A stretch of 61,964 nt of DNA from assembly GCA_015655115.1 (NCBI GenBank), contig JAATFQ010000073.1:1-61964 (forward strand), given 5' to 3'. The DNA comes from Sphingobacteriales bacterium. GTDB lineage: Bacteria; Bacteroidota; Bacteroidia; Sphingobacteriales; Sphingobacteriaceae. Within the stretch, counting starts at the first letter, position 1. Each line of letters opens with the position of its first letter. Positions 18,093 through 27,001 of this stretch are shown here, one piece after another. The position numbers were made by a program, and so were the translations under genes. The notes below the pieces were generated by a model. That model searched no databases. It worked only from the letters and a program-made list of their open reading frames with translations, and was not told where the DNA came from.

Positions 18093-20468
18093 ATGGAACA
18101 GAAATCATACAGAATGACAATATTGCTTTTGTTACTGCTCTGCTGTGGCAGTTTAAGCAGCCTGAAAGCACAGGAAACAGATACTAAATTTTCTTTAATC
18201 CCTTACCCTTCAATGCTTAGTGCTGGTGAAGGTACTTTTAATATCAATACAAACACCTTCATACAGACTGAAGGCCATCTGTTTGATAATGAAGCAGGGC
18301 AATTGAATTTACTTTTGGCACAATACCTGGGAAAGCCGTTGAGAATAGTCGCATATAAAGCCATAGCAGTAAAAAAAAATAAAACTGGAAAAATAGCTGA
18401 AGCGGTAATCACAAAAGGAGCAAATATTAGCGGGCCTGCAACTTATATCACCTTAATTTACAGCAATACTATTGATGCTCCTGAAGGTTATGAACTTCAG
18501 ATTGACACTAATGGTGTAGTGGCTAAAGCAAAAGAACCCGCCGGAATGTTCAGGGCAATAGAAACCATCAGGCAATTGCTGCCAGCAGAAGAGCATATTG
18601 CCGTATCTCCTAAGCAACTCAGCTTGCCGGCATTAACAATTTCGGACCATCCTGCTTATGCATGGCGTGGCATGCACCTGGATGTTTCCAGGCATTTTTT
18701 CTCTGTTGAATATCTAAAGAAGTTTATTGACCTGCTCGCCTTGTATAAGTTCAATAAGCTCCATCTTCATTTAACAGACGATCAGGGATGGAGAATAGAA
18801 ATTAAGAAGTATCCAAAGCTTACTGAAGAAGGTGCATGGCGGACATTTAATAACCAGGATTCCGCATGTATGGTGAAGGCTAAAGAGAATCCTGATTTTG
18901 TAATCGACCCTAAACATATTATTGTTAAAAATGGGAAAACCCTGTATGGCGGATATTATACTCAGGCAGAGATGAAGGGTATCGTTGCTTATGCTATGGC
19001 CCGTCATATTGATATTATACCAGAAATTGATATGCCAGGCCATATGATGTCGGCCATTAACAGTTATCCTTTTTTAACCTGCAATGGAGAGAATAAATGG
19101 GGTAAATTGTTTACTACACCTATTTGCCCCTGCAATGAAGCTACCTTTTCTTTCGCCCAGGATATCTTCACAGAGATCATGGACATTTTTCCAGGTAAAT
19201 ATATCCACATTGGCGGCGATGAAGTCGACCGCTCCAGCTGGGCGAAGTCTGAAGAGTGCAAAGCGTTCATGCTGAAGAATAACCTCAAAACCACAGCAGA
19301 GCTCCAGAGCTATTTCATTAACAGGATGGAGCAATTCTTCAACTCCAAAAACAGGAAACTCATTGGCTGGGATGAAATTCTCGAAAATGGTATCAGTCCC
19401 ACTGCCATGGTGATGTACTGGCGCTCCTGGGTGCCCGATGCACCGGTTAAAGCTGCTGTCAACGGCAACCAGGTAATCATGTCGCCAGGCAATCCTCTTT
19501 ATTTTGATAATGAGCCCGACCAGAATTCCATTTATAATGTATACCATTTTAATCCCGTGCCCCCAGGTTTAACGGCTAAACAGGTTCATGGGATTATCGG
19601 TGCTCAGGCAAATACATGGACAGAAATGATCCCTACAGAAGACCGTGCCGAGTATATGATCTTCCCGCGTATGACCGCTTTGGCAGAACGGCTATGGTCT
19701 GATGGTAACCGCTATAATTCTTACCTGAAAAGGCTGAATGCGCACTATGAGCGGCTGAATGCACTAAAGGTGAACTACAGGCTTCCCGATTTCTCCGGCC
19801 TGGTAGAGCAGAATGTATTTACCAGTCAGGTGATGTTAAATCCGGCAAAGCCGCTGCCAGATATAACAATTCATTATACCTTAGATGGCAGTACGCCTGA
19901 TAGTCATGCTCAAACATTAAGTGCTCCTTTGCTGATCAATAAAGATACATTTGTCCGCCTTGCTGCCATTACCGCGAGTGGCCGGCGCGGTAATGTTTAT
20001 AATCTGCATTATAAACAACAGAATATGGCCGGAGCTGTGCAATTACCTTCTGTAAAAAAAGGGCTTCAATGTGATTATTTTCCCGGAGCGTATAAAAGTT
20101 CAACCTTAATGAAAGGAAAGCCTGCAGCTGTTTTTATAGCCGACAGTGTAGCCGTTCCTGTTAAAGCAAATTCTCCGTCCTTCGGCTTAAAATATCATGG
20201 ATATTTGGATATACCCGAAAATGGAATTTATAGCTTCTTCTTAACTTGTGATGATGGCGGCATATTGAAAATTGCAGGCCATGAAGTAGTAAATAATGAT
20301 GGCTGGCATGGTCCCTTTGAGAAAAGTGGACAAGCTGCATTAATGAAAGGCCTACAGCCGCTGGAGCTCGACTTTGTGGAAGGCGGCGGCGGATATACGC
20401 TGAAACTGAAATATAGCCTTAATGGCTCTCCTTTGCTGGCAGTTCCATCAGGTTGGTTAAAACATTAA
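18093..20468 (+). CDS. GH20 beta-N-acetylhexosaminidase with C-terminal PA14 domain
   Basis: This 791-residue exported enzyme of family GH20 removes terminal beta-GlcNAc or beta-GalNAc by substrate-assisted catalysis. A GH20b N-terminal domain lies at about residues 32-180. The catalytic barrel at about 185-540 contains WRGMHLDVSRHF, LHLHLTDDQGWRIEI and the catalytic pair Asp376-Glu377 in HIGGDEVD. A small chitobiase-type beta domain follows at about 580-650 (HYTLDGSTPD). The last 125 residues look like a PA14 domain (YFPGAYKSS, GIYSFFLTCDDGGILKIAG), which often binds carbohydrate. The signal peptide ends at about LKAQ27; Met8 is a possible alternative start. In this operon it would act on GlcNAc exposed after removal of galactose and fucose. 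Confidence 0.94.
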   Translation: MEQKSYRMTILLLLLLCCGSLSSLKAQETDTKFSLIPYPSMLSAGEGTFNINTNTFIQTEGHLFDNEAGQLNLLLAQYLGKPLRIVAYKAIAVKKNKTGKIAEAVITKGANISGPATYITLIYSNTIDAPEGYELQIDTNGVVAKAKEPAGMFRAIETIRQLLPAEEHIAVSPKQLSLPALTISDHPAYAWRGMHLDVSRHFFSVEYLKKFIDLLALYKFNKLHLHLTDDQGWRIEIKKYPKLTEEGAWRTFNNQDSACMVKAKENPDFVIDPKHIIVKNGKTLYGGYYTQAEMKGIVAYAMARHIDIIPEIDMPGHMMSAINSYPFLTCNGENKWGKLFTTPICPCNEATFSFAQDIFTEIMDIFPGKYIHIGGDEVDRSSWAKSEECKAFMLKNNLKTTAELQSYFINRMEQFFNSKNRKLIGWDEILENGISPTAMVMYWRSWVPDAPVKAAVNGNQVIMSPGNPLYFDNEPDQNSIYNVYHFNPVPPGLTAKQVHGIIGAQANTWTEMIPTEDRAEYMIFPRMTALAERLWSDGNRYNSYLKRLNAHYERLNALKVNYRLPDFSGLVEQNVFTSQVMLNPAKPLPDITIHYTLDGSTPDSHAQTLSAPLLINKDTFVRLAAITASGRRGNVYNLHYKQQNMAGAVQLPSVKKGLQCDYFPGAYKSSTLMKGKPAAVFIADSVAVPVKANSPSFGLKYHGYLDIPENGIYSFFLTCDDGGILKIAGHEVVNNDGWHGPFEKSGQAALMKGLQPLELDFVEGGGGYTLKLKYSLNGSPLLAVPSGWLKH

Positions 20469-20471
20469 AAT

Positions 20472-22586
20472 ATGAAAAAGTTTATTCTTACGTTTTTTTC
20501 ATTGATAAATATCGCAGCAGCATTCTGTCAGCCTGCCCCGGCACCATATGGTGCATTGCCTTCTAAAGCACAGCTCAACTGGCATGAAATGGCCATGTAT
20601 TGTATTATTCACTTCGGCGTTGATACTTATACAGATAAAGAATGGGGATTTGGCAACGAAGATCCCGCTATATTTAATCCTTCAGATTTTGATGCCAGCC
20701 AGATTATTGGTGCCGCTAAGGCAGGCGGTTTCAAAGGAGTTGTAATTGTTGCAAAACATCATGACGGACTGTGTCTCTGGCCCACAAAAACCACTGAACA
20801 CAATATCAGCCGGACCAAATGGAAAATTGGTAAAGGTGATATGGTAAAGGAATACCAGCAGGCATGTGAGAAATTAGGTATGCAAATGGGGCTATATTGC
20901 TCCCCATGGGATAGAAACAGCCCTTATTACGGACAAAAAGAGTATGTAGAAATTTACCGTAATCAAATCAAGGAGTTGTATGCCAACTATGGGAAGCTAT
21001 TTATTTCCTGGCACGATGGAGCCAATGGGGGTGACGGTTATTACGGAGGAGCAAATGAAGCGCGCAAAATTGACCGTAGTACCTATTATGGATGGGATAC
21101 TACCTGGGATATCATCCGTAAGCTGCAGCCTTCTGCCGCCATTTTTGGCGATGTAGGCCCTGATGTGCGCTGGGTAGGTAACGAAGAAGGATTCGCCGGG
21201 GAAACCTGCTGGGCAACTTATACGCCACAGGCACCTGATGAAGGGAAGAAACCCGCTAACGGTTATGTGAAGTACTGGGAGGGCACCGAAGGTACGCGCA
21301 ATGGTAAATTCTGGATGCCTGCAGAATGTGATGTCTCTTTACGCCCCGGCTGGTTCTATCATCAGCAGCAGAATAACCAGATCAAATCACCTTATACATT
21401 ACTCGATCTGTATTATAAGAGTGTTGGCCGTGGAGCTAATCTTGATTTGGGACTGTCTCCCAATAAACAAGGGCAGCTGGATAGAGAAGATGTGGCTGCA
21501 TTAAAACAGTTTGGCGATCTCTTGCGGCAGACTTTTGCTGAAAATGTAGCTAAAGGCGCTACATTCACGGCCAGCAATATCCGCGGGAAAAACAGTGCTA
21601 AATATGGCCCGCAATTCCTGGTAGATAATAATCGCTATAGTTATTGGAGTACAGACGATGCTGTTCATACCCCCTCATTAACCCTGTCAATGGCAACAGA
21701 GAAAAGCTTTAATGTAATCCGTTTACGCGAAAATATAAAATTAGGTCAGCGTATATCCGCATTTGAAGTGGAGGCTTTTATAGCTGGGCGCTGGAAAAAA
21801 ATTGCTGCGGCAACCAGTATTGGTGCTAACCGTTTAATCCGGCTGCCACAAACTGTACATACCCGTAAAGTGAGGCTGATTATTACAGATTCTCCTGTAG
21901 CTATTGCTTTGAGCGATTTCGGGTTGTATAATGAACCAGAGCATTTAAGCGCACCCGTGATTTCACGTGACAAGACTGGAAAAGTATTTATTCAGACAGC
22001 AGCACCCGTATCCGCTTTGCACTATACCCTTGATGGAAGTATACCTACACTGAAGTCTGCCATTTATAGTGAACCTTTTCTGCTGCCAGATGGAGGTACC
22101 GTTAGGGCAATAGCCACGGTAGGCAATAAAAGCAGTGAAGCCGTTGTCAGACAGCTGGCGGTAAGCAAGTCAGGATGGTCGGTAATGGCAGGCAATGCCG
22201 GAGATCACACGGGAGCAGCAATAGATGAAAATGAATCGACATTCTGGAGCACACTGAAAAAAGACAGTACCCAGAAATTTAGTGCAGACAGTATCAGTAT
22301 TGATTTGAATAAATTGCTTACCGTATCTTCATTTAGTTATCTGCCGCGGCAGGATAAGTTGTTGGATGGTATTGTAGACCAATATGCTTTCTATGTGAGT
22401 GTCGACGGATTGCAATGGCAGGAAGTAGCTGCGGGCGAGTTTTCTAATATTCGTGCTAATCCAATTAATCAGGTTGTTAAACTGAAAACTCCTTCTAAGA
22501 CCCGCTATATTCGTTTTGTAGGTCGCAGAAGCGTAAAAGGCAACGGAATAACAGCTGCGGAAATAGGTATAAGCATTCTCTATTGA
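20472..22586 (+). CDS. GH29 alpha-L-fucosidase with C-terminal F5/8-type domain
   Basis: This 704-residue exported fucosidase (signal peptide ending near AAAFCQ) is of family GH29. The barrel spans about residues 25-360 with HFGVDTYTDKEWG, VIVAKHHDGLCLWPT and the likely nucleophile Asp182 in FISWHDGANG. The sequence style resembles the GH29-B group, which prefers alpha-1,3/1,4-fucose on branched Lewis-type glycans; this subgroup call is by recognition, not computation. A sandwich domain follows (WSTDDAVHTPSLTL), then a chitobiase-like insert (LHYTLDGSIPT), and a second discoidin/F5/8 C domain at the end (SFSYLPRQDK to AEIGISIL). It starts 3 nt after the GH20 stop and ends the operon at a hairpin. 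Confidence 0.93.
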   Translation: MKKFILTFFSLINIAAAFCQPAPAPYGALPSKAQLNWHEMAMYCIIHFGVDTYTDKEWGFGNEDPAIFNPSDFDASQIIGAAKAGGFKGVVIVAKHHDGLCLWPTKTTEHNISRTKWKIGKGDMVKEYQQACEKLGMQMGLYCSPWDRNSPYYGQKEYVEIYRNQIKELYANYGKLFISWHDGANGGDGYYGGANEARKIDRSTYYGWDTTWDIIRKLQPSAAIFGDVGPDVRWVGNEEGFAGETCWATYTPQAPDEGKKPANGYVKYWEGTEGTRNGKFWMPAECDVSLRPGWFYHQQQNNQIKSPYTLLDLYYKSVGRGANLDLGLSPNKQGQLDREDVAALKQFGDLLRQTFAENVAKGATFTASNIRGKNSAKYGPQFLVDNNRYSYWSTDDAVHTPSLTLSMATEKSFNVIRLRENIKLGQRISAFEVEAFIAGRWKKIAAATSIGANRLIRLPQTVHTRKVRLIITDSPVAIALSDFGLYNEPEHLSAPVISRDKTGKVFIQTAAPVSALHYTLDGSIPTLKSAIYSEPFLLPDGGTVRAIATVGNKSSEAVVRQLAVSKSGWSVMAGNAGDHTGAAIDENESTFWSTLKKDSTQKFSADSISIDLNKLLTVSSFSYLPRQDKLLDGIVDQYAFYVSVDGLQWQEVAAGEFSNIRANPINQVVKLKTPSKTRYIRFVGRRSVKGNGITAAEIGISILY

Positions 22587-22616
22587 GGCCCTGCCTGATA
22601 TTTTCTTATACCCTGA

Positions 22617-22649
22617 AAACGCTGACAAAATCAACACTTGTCAGCGTTT
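22617..22649 (+). terminator. Terminator of PUL 2 enzyme operon
   Basis: Perfect 12-bp stem (arms 22617-22628 and 22638-22649, 9-nt loop) located 30 nt after the GH29 stop, followed by ACATAAAAAAAC. A second weaker GC-capped stem with a T6 tract (about 22674-22715) follows. The rest of the gap to 22877 shows nothing. Confidence 0.6.
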
Positions 22650-22877
22650 ACATAAAAAAACTGATCTTTTATTGCACCAATATTTGATGCCGGATTTTAT
22701 AGCAGGTGCATTTTTTGCTTTAATTGCTTAATGAAGTATCCTGTGGTTATATTTCATTTATGAATTGGAACTTTAAACCTGTTACTTTCTAGAAGTAAAT
22801 CAATTACGCGGTGTAAAGGAATAGATCATTTAACTGAAGTTCTGACTTAAAACCAATTAATATGACTAATTTTGGGG

Positions 22878-23552
22878 ATGATTATTAAACACGAGTTAAC
22901 TAAGGACCAGGAAAGCTTTATAAAAAAACACAAAATCTCTGATGATTTATTGATTGATGCGCAGGGAGAAGAGATGACGGCAGATTTTATACAGAAAATG
23001 TCTGACACGGATAAGGTCATTGCATACAATACTGGGCCTTGCAGCGAGGATGATAATCATAATTTTAAAACTATCGCAGGTTTTTGTCCGCAATGTGATA
23101 CAGGTAAAATCGCATTTGCATTAAGAGAGAACAAACCTGGTTATCTTTATCTTGCCGGATCCAGAAAAGGCGAGTTGATTAAAGTTGGTTCGACCAGTGA
23201 TTCAAAAGACAGGATCAAGAACTTAAATATTACCAAATCTAAATGTGCCGGGTTTGATGATTGGGAGCTTTTATATGAAGCAAGGACAATCGCATTAGGC
23301 AAGGCTGAAAGAATCATTCAACAAAAACTGAGCGAATATAAAGCTGCATATCAACATGAGAAGATAGGCAAATTGCAGAATGGCAGTGAGTTGTACAGAT
23401 GCTCATATACTAAAGCCAAAGATGCTGTTGCAGCCCTTGAAAGTGAAAGCGAAATGGAATTTACGCAGATAAATGAACGTAAATACCTTTTAACAGAATA
23501 TAATTTTAAAAATTTAAAAGCAACAGTATCCAGAGCTTTTGTAGAAGCTTAA
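22878..23552 (+). CDS. T5orf172 / GIY-YIG-like domain protein
   Basis: This cytoplasmic protein of 224 residues has a T5orf172-type segment (PGYLYLAGSRKGELIKVGST, then a conserved Arg and KAERIIQQKL) at about residues 88-165. That domain is a variant of the GIY-YIG nuclease fold found in phage, mobile-element and stand-alone proteins. Before it is a possible zinc-binding pattern: a Cys, a His and a CPQC pair at about residues 54-78 (GPCSEDDNHN, GFCPQCD). There is no signal peptide. It is monocistronic, lies between two strong terminators, and is unrelated to the flanking PUL or adhesin genes. A nucleic-acid role is plausible, but catalysis cannot be asserted. I chose ATG 22878; a TTG 6 nt upstream is unlikely. 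Confidence 0.7.
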   Translation: MIIKHELTKDQESFIKKHKISDDLLIDAQGEEMTADFIQKMSDTDKVIAYNTGPCSEDDNHNFKTIAGFCPQCDTGKIAFALRENKPGYLYLAGSRKGELIKVGSTSDSKDRIKNLNITKSKCAGFDDWELLYEARTIALGKAERIIQQKLSEYKAAYQHEKIGKLQNGSELYRCSYTKAKDAVAALESESEMEFTQINERKYLLTEYNFKNLKATVSRAFVEA

Positions 23553-23641
23553 ACTTTATAACGGCAACAAATAGCACCAATTAACAACGGCTATTGGATG
23601 TTCGTGATTCAGAGTAGAGCTATATTTAAAATAAGGGATTG

Positions 23642-23700
23642 AAAAGAGAGGAATAACCGCTAAATGAAATATTCATTGGTGGTTATTCCTCTCTTTTTTT
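23642..23700 (+). terminator. Strong intrinsic terminator
   Basis: A 17-bp perfect stem (arms 23642-23658 and 23681-23697) runs into a T-rich tract after the T5orf172 gene. The remaining intergenic sequence to 23903 contains no recognisable gene. Confidence 0.85.
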
Positions 23701-23903
23701 ATTCACTTATTTCCACTGGTAATTATCAGTCTTTTTTCAGTTTAAAATTTATGGTAACCAGCAGATTTTAAGTTTTTAAAGATGTAAGTTTACTGCACGC
23801 TTGCGAGTTTATGCGTACCGGTAACGTTCAATTGGGAATACATCATCAATAGGGGGGCTGGGTTAATTAAACAGACAGCAATTAAGCAAAAACTCATGCG
23901 CTG

Positions 23904-25847
23904 ATGAACAGGTTATTTCTGCGGCTAAATGCTTTTACTACTGTATTTATTTTATGTTTATTTCTTCTGGTACCTCGTAGTGCCATGGCACAGTTATGCA
24001 CTGGCAGCCTTGGTGATGCAGTGGTTAATATCAACTTCGGTGCAGGCACTTCTACCTTTGGTCCTGAACTGGCAAATGGAATTACCAACTATACTTATGT
24101 AGCAAGGAGCTTTCCGCAGGATGGATATTACAGTATTTTAAAAACTACTGCTGGCTCAACAAATACCTGGTGGACAACTACGGATCATACTGGTAATACT
24201 AATGGATACATGATGCTTGTCAATTCGAGTACTTCTCTAACTGATTACTTTTATAAAGAGACTGTAGGCGGTTTATGTGGAAATACAACTTACGAATTTG
24301 CAGCCTGGATCATGAACCTGCTGAATATAACTGATGTCAATCCGCCAAATATGACTTTTAGTATCGAAAGAACAACGGGCGAAGTCTTAGGCACCTATAC
24401 TACAGGTTCCATTCCAACAACAAGCAGCCCTACCTGGAAGCAGTTTGGCTTTTTCTTCACTACCCCTGCAGGAGTCACTGATGTGGTTGTCAGGCTTAAG
24501 AATAATAGCCCGGGAGGATCGCCAGCAAATGATCTGGTATTGGATGATATTACTTTCCGCCCATGCGGGCCAATTATTGAGGCAAACATTGATGTTGCAG
24601 GTACACCTACAACGCTCAATGTTTGTGAAGGAACAGCTACTACACATCATCTTATGGCTACGGTATCAGCCGGATATACCGCGCCAACTTACCAGTGGCA
24701 GCTGAATACGAATGGCCTGGGGTGGATTGACATAGCTGGTGCCACTTCAAATTCGTATCTGGCTAGCCAGTCGGCAGCAGGAGTATATCAATACCGGTTA
24801 TCTGTGGGAGAGGGGGCGGTAAGCTCAAACTGCCGTGTAGTATCGGCAGTGTTAACCCTGGCTGTGAATGCCTTGCCAGTGATAGCCATTGCCAGCAACA
24901 GTCCGCTTTGTCTGGGTGAGCAGCTGCAGCTTACAGCATCCGGAGGGGCTACCTACAGATGGTCTGGTCCGGATAGCTATACGTCCGACCTTCAGAACCC
25001 TGTTATCAGTCAGATTACCTTGGCACAGGCAGGAACTTATAAAGTTGTAGTCACAACCGCCGCAGGCTGTACCAGTACTGCATCAACAACGGTTGCTGTG
25101 GGCAGCAGGCCTGCTGTTATCATAAGCAGTGATGTTGAGCTTTGCGAAGGACGAAGTACTATCCTGCATGCATCTGCATCTGGTGGAGTAAGCTACCGCT
25201 GGTCGCCCGCAGCAGGCCTTTCCGATGCAACCAGTGCCAGTCCTGTTGCCAGTCCCGAGGTAACCACAACCTATACCGTTGCTGTCAGCGACCAGTCTTC
25301 TGCCTGTCCTGCTTATGATAGTGTTAAGGTGACCATTTTAAAAAAGGCAATAGTAGACGCCGGGCCTGATAAATCTCTTGTCAGGGATAATAGTGTAAAG
25401 CTGGAAGGCGCTGTTTCCGGCGATAAGATCAGCTATTACTGGCTGCCTGCAGATTACCTCGATGATGCTCGCCTGCTGCAGCCTACCGCTACGCCCGACA
25501 GGGATATGACTTATACCCTGTATGCTATATCAGATTCGGGATGCGATTATGTACTCGATGAAATGAACATAAAAGTTTATGACAAAGTTTTAATTCCCAA
25601 TACCTTTTCACCAAATGGTGATGGTATAAACGACATCTGGAACGTTAAAGCACTGGACAGTTATATTCATCCTACGGTAGCAGTTTTTAACAGGAATGGT
25701 AGTCTGGTTTATAAAAGTACAGGATATAAGCAGCCCTGGGATGGGACACGGAACGGAAGTCCGCTACCTGTCGGTACTTACTATTACAGCATAGACCTGA
25801 AGAACAATAAACCACCTTTAAGCGGATGGATATGGCTGACACGCTAA
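23904..25847 (+). CDS. Secreted T9SS cargo with gliding-type C-terminal domain (copy A)
   Basis: This 647-residue protein is exported by Sec (signal peptide to SAMAQ, about residue 30) and then by the type IX secretion system. The N-terminal region (LCTGSLGDAVVNINFGAG to ITFRPCGP, about 31-225) looks like a ligand- or adhesion-type beta domain. Several Ig/PKD-like repeats follow (YQWQLNTNG, YRWSGPDSYTS, YRWSPAAGLSD, YYWLPADYLDD). The last 85 residues form the CHU_C/type B sorting domain (IPNTFSPNGDGINDIW, FNRNGSLVYKSTGYKQPWDG, GWIWLTR). It is roughly three-quarters identical by eye to the protein at 27002-28939, with the PorP/SprF gene between them. A surface adhesin or matrix role is likely. 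Confidence 0.85.
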   Translation: MNRLFLRLNAFTTVFILCLFLLVPRSAMAQLCTGSLGDAVVNINFGAGTSTFGPELANGITNYTYVARSFPQDGYYSILKTTAGSTNTWWTTTDHTGNTNGYMMLVNSSTSLTDYFYKETVGGLCGNTTYEFAAWIMNLLNITDVNPPNMTFSIERTTGEVLGTYTTGSIPTTSSPTWKQFGFFFTTPAGVTDVVVRLKNNSPGGSPANDLVLDDITFRPCGPIIEANIDVAGTPTTLNVCEGTATTHHLMATVSAGYTAPTYQWQLNTNGLGWIDIAGATSNSYLASQSAAGVYQYRLSVGEGAVSSNCRVVSAVLTLAVNALPVIAIASNSPLCLGEQLQLTASGGATYRWSGPDSYTSDLQNPVISQITLAQAGTYKVVVTTAAGCTSTASTTVAVGSRPAVIISSDVELCEGRSTILHASASGGVSYRWSPAAGLSDATSASPVASPEVTTTYTVAVSDQSSACPAYDSVKVTILKKAIVDAGPDKSLVRDNSVKLEGAVSGDKISYYWLPADYLDDARLLQPTATPDRDMTYTLYAISDSGCDYVLDEMNIKVYDKVLIPNTFSPNGDGINDIWNVKALDSYIHPTVAVFNRNGSLVYKSTGYKQPWDGTRNGSPLPVGTYYYSIDLKNNKPPLSGWIWLTR

Positions 25848-25973
25848 TTCTTTTGCGCTCTGTTCCAATGGTTCGCCGATATAAAAACCCTATACTCCGA
25901 TACTTTCCCTGCTTTTCAGTTTTTAAAAAATAAGTTTATGTACTACATCATTAGCCGATGCGCATTTAGCAAT

Positions 25974-26984
25974 ATGAAGGTCCTACTAAAAATTATTATC
26001 CTCTTATTTTTAAGTATAAACTCTTCATTTGCGCAACAGCTTCCTCAATATTCACAATACATATTTAATAGTTTTCTGATCAATCCGGCAGTAGCGGGGA
26101 TTGAAAACTATACCGATGTGAAGATGGGTTACCGTAAACAATGGAGCGGTATAAACGGGGCACCTACAACAAGTTTTTTTTCTGCGAATATGCCATTGGG
26201 CAAAAATTACCTGTATGGTAATGCTAATTCTTTTTCTGGTGCAGGAAACAATCCCCTGGGCAGAAGCTATGTGCAGGAATATAGAGCTGCAGAGCCGCAC
26301 CATGGTATTGGCATGTCGGTATTAACAGACCAGGCAGGGCCACTGCGGCAAACGAATGTTTCACTGGCTTATGCTTATCATATTGGGATCAGCAGCGACT
26401 TTAATCTTGCTTTGGGGATCAATGCAGGTATAACCAGGTTCAGCTTAAACAGTTCATTGCTGGAAACTGAAGAAACCGACCCGACACTGGTACAGGTTAT
26501 CAACGGACAGGCAAAACCTTTTCTGGGTGCCGGACTATGGCTGTACGGGCCCCGATTCTTCGCCGGGCTGTCTGGCCAGCAGATCTATCCCCAGCAGATC
26601 AGTTATACGACCAATACCCTGTACAATGATGGCAAGCTGGTAAATCACTTTTTTGCTACTGCCGGGTATAAGATTTATCTGGATGATAACTTTGCTATGA
26701 TACCTTCAGTCATGCTGAAGTACAGTTCACCTTCACCGCTTACGTTTGACCTGAATGCAAAGGTTGCTTATCAGGATAAGTTCTGGCTAGGTGCAGGTTA
26801 CCGTCACAAAGATGCCATTTCTGGCATGGCTGGGTTTAATATCAGCAGCCTGCTCACCTTAAGCTATTCCTACGACGCAACAACTTCAGCACTTCAGTCA
26901 GTTTCCAATGGCAGCCACGAGATTATACTGGGGATTTTATTAAATAACAGGTATAGGGTAAAATGCCCGCAACGACAGTTTTGA
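25974..26984 (+). CDS. PorP/SprF-family type IX secretion outer-membrane protein
   Basis: This protein of 336 residues has a signal peptide (KVLLKIIILLFLSINSSFAQ) and the PorP/SprF family opening QYSQYIFNSFLINPAVAG followed by GYRKQWSGI. These beta-barrel proteins help type IX cargo with type B C-terminal domains to be secreted or held at the cell surface, and they are often encoded beside that cargo. Here it stands between two such cargo genes. An ATG at 25938 is in frame but would add 12 residues before a good signal peptide, so I prefer 25974. The stop is 17 nt before the second cargo start, which suggests cotranscription. Confidence 0.9.
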   Translation: MKVLLKIIILLFLSINSSFAQQLPQYSQYIFNSFLINPAVAGIENYTDVKMGYRKQWSGINGAPTTSFFSANMPLGKNYLYGNANSFSGAGNNPLGRSYVQEYRAAEPHHGIGMSVLTDQAGPLRQTNVSLAYAYHIGISSDFNLALGINAGITRFSLNSSLLETEETDPTLVQVINGQAKPFLGAGLWLYGPRFFAGLSGQQIYPQQISYTTNTLYNDGKLVNHFFATAGYKIYLDDNFAMIPSVMLKYSSPSPLTFDLNAKVAYQDKFWLGAGYRHKDAISGMAGFNISSLLTLSYSYDATTSALQSVSNGSHEIILGILLNNRYRVKCPQRQF

Positions 26985-27001
26985 CATACATCTTTAGGAC
27001 T

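Noticed and set aside
22867..22874. TAATTTTG as a promoter for the T5orf172 gene
   Set aside because: It matches the -7 consensus but ends only 3 nt before the start codon, leaving no room for a transcription start upstream of the ATG.
26963..27001. Upstream start for cargo copy B
   Set aside because: It overlaps the PorP/SprF gene and would put 13 extra residues ahead of a normal signal peptide.
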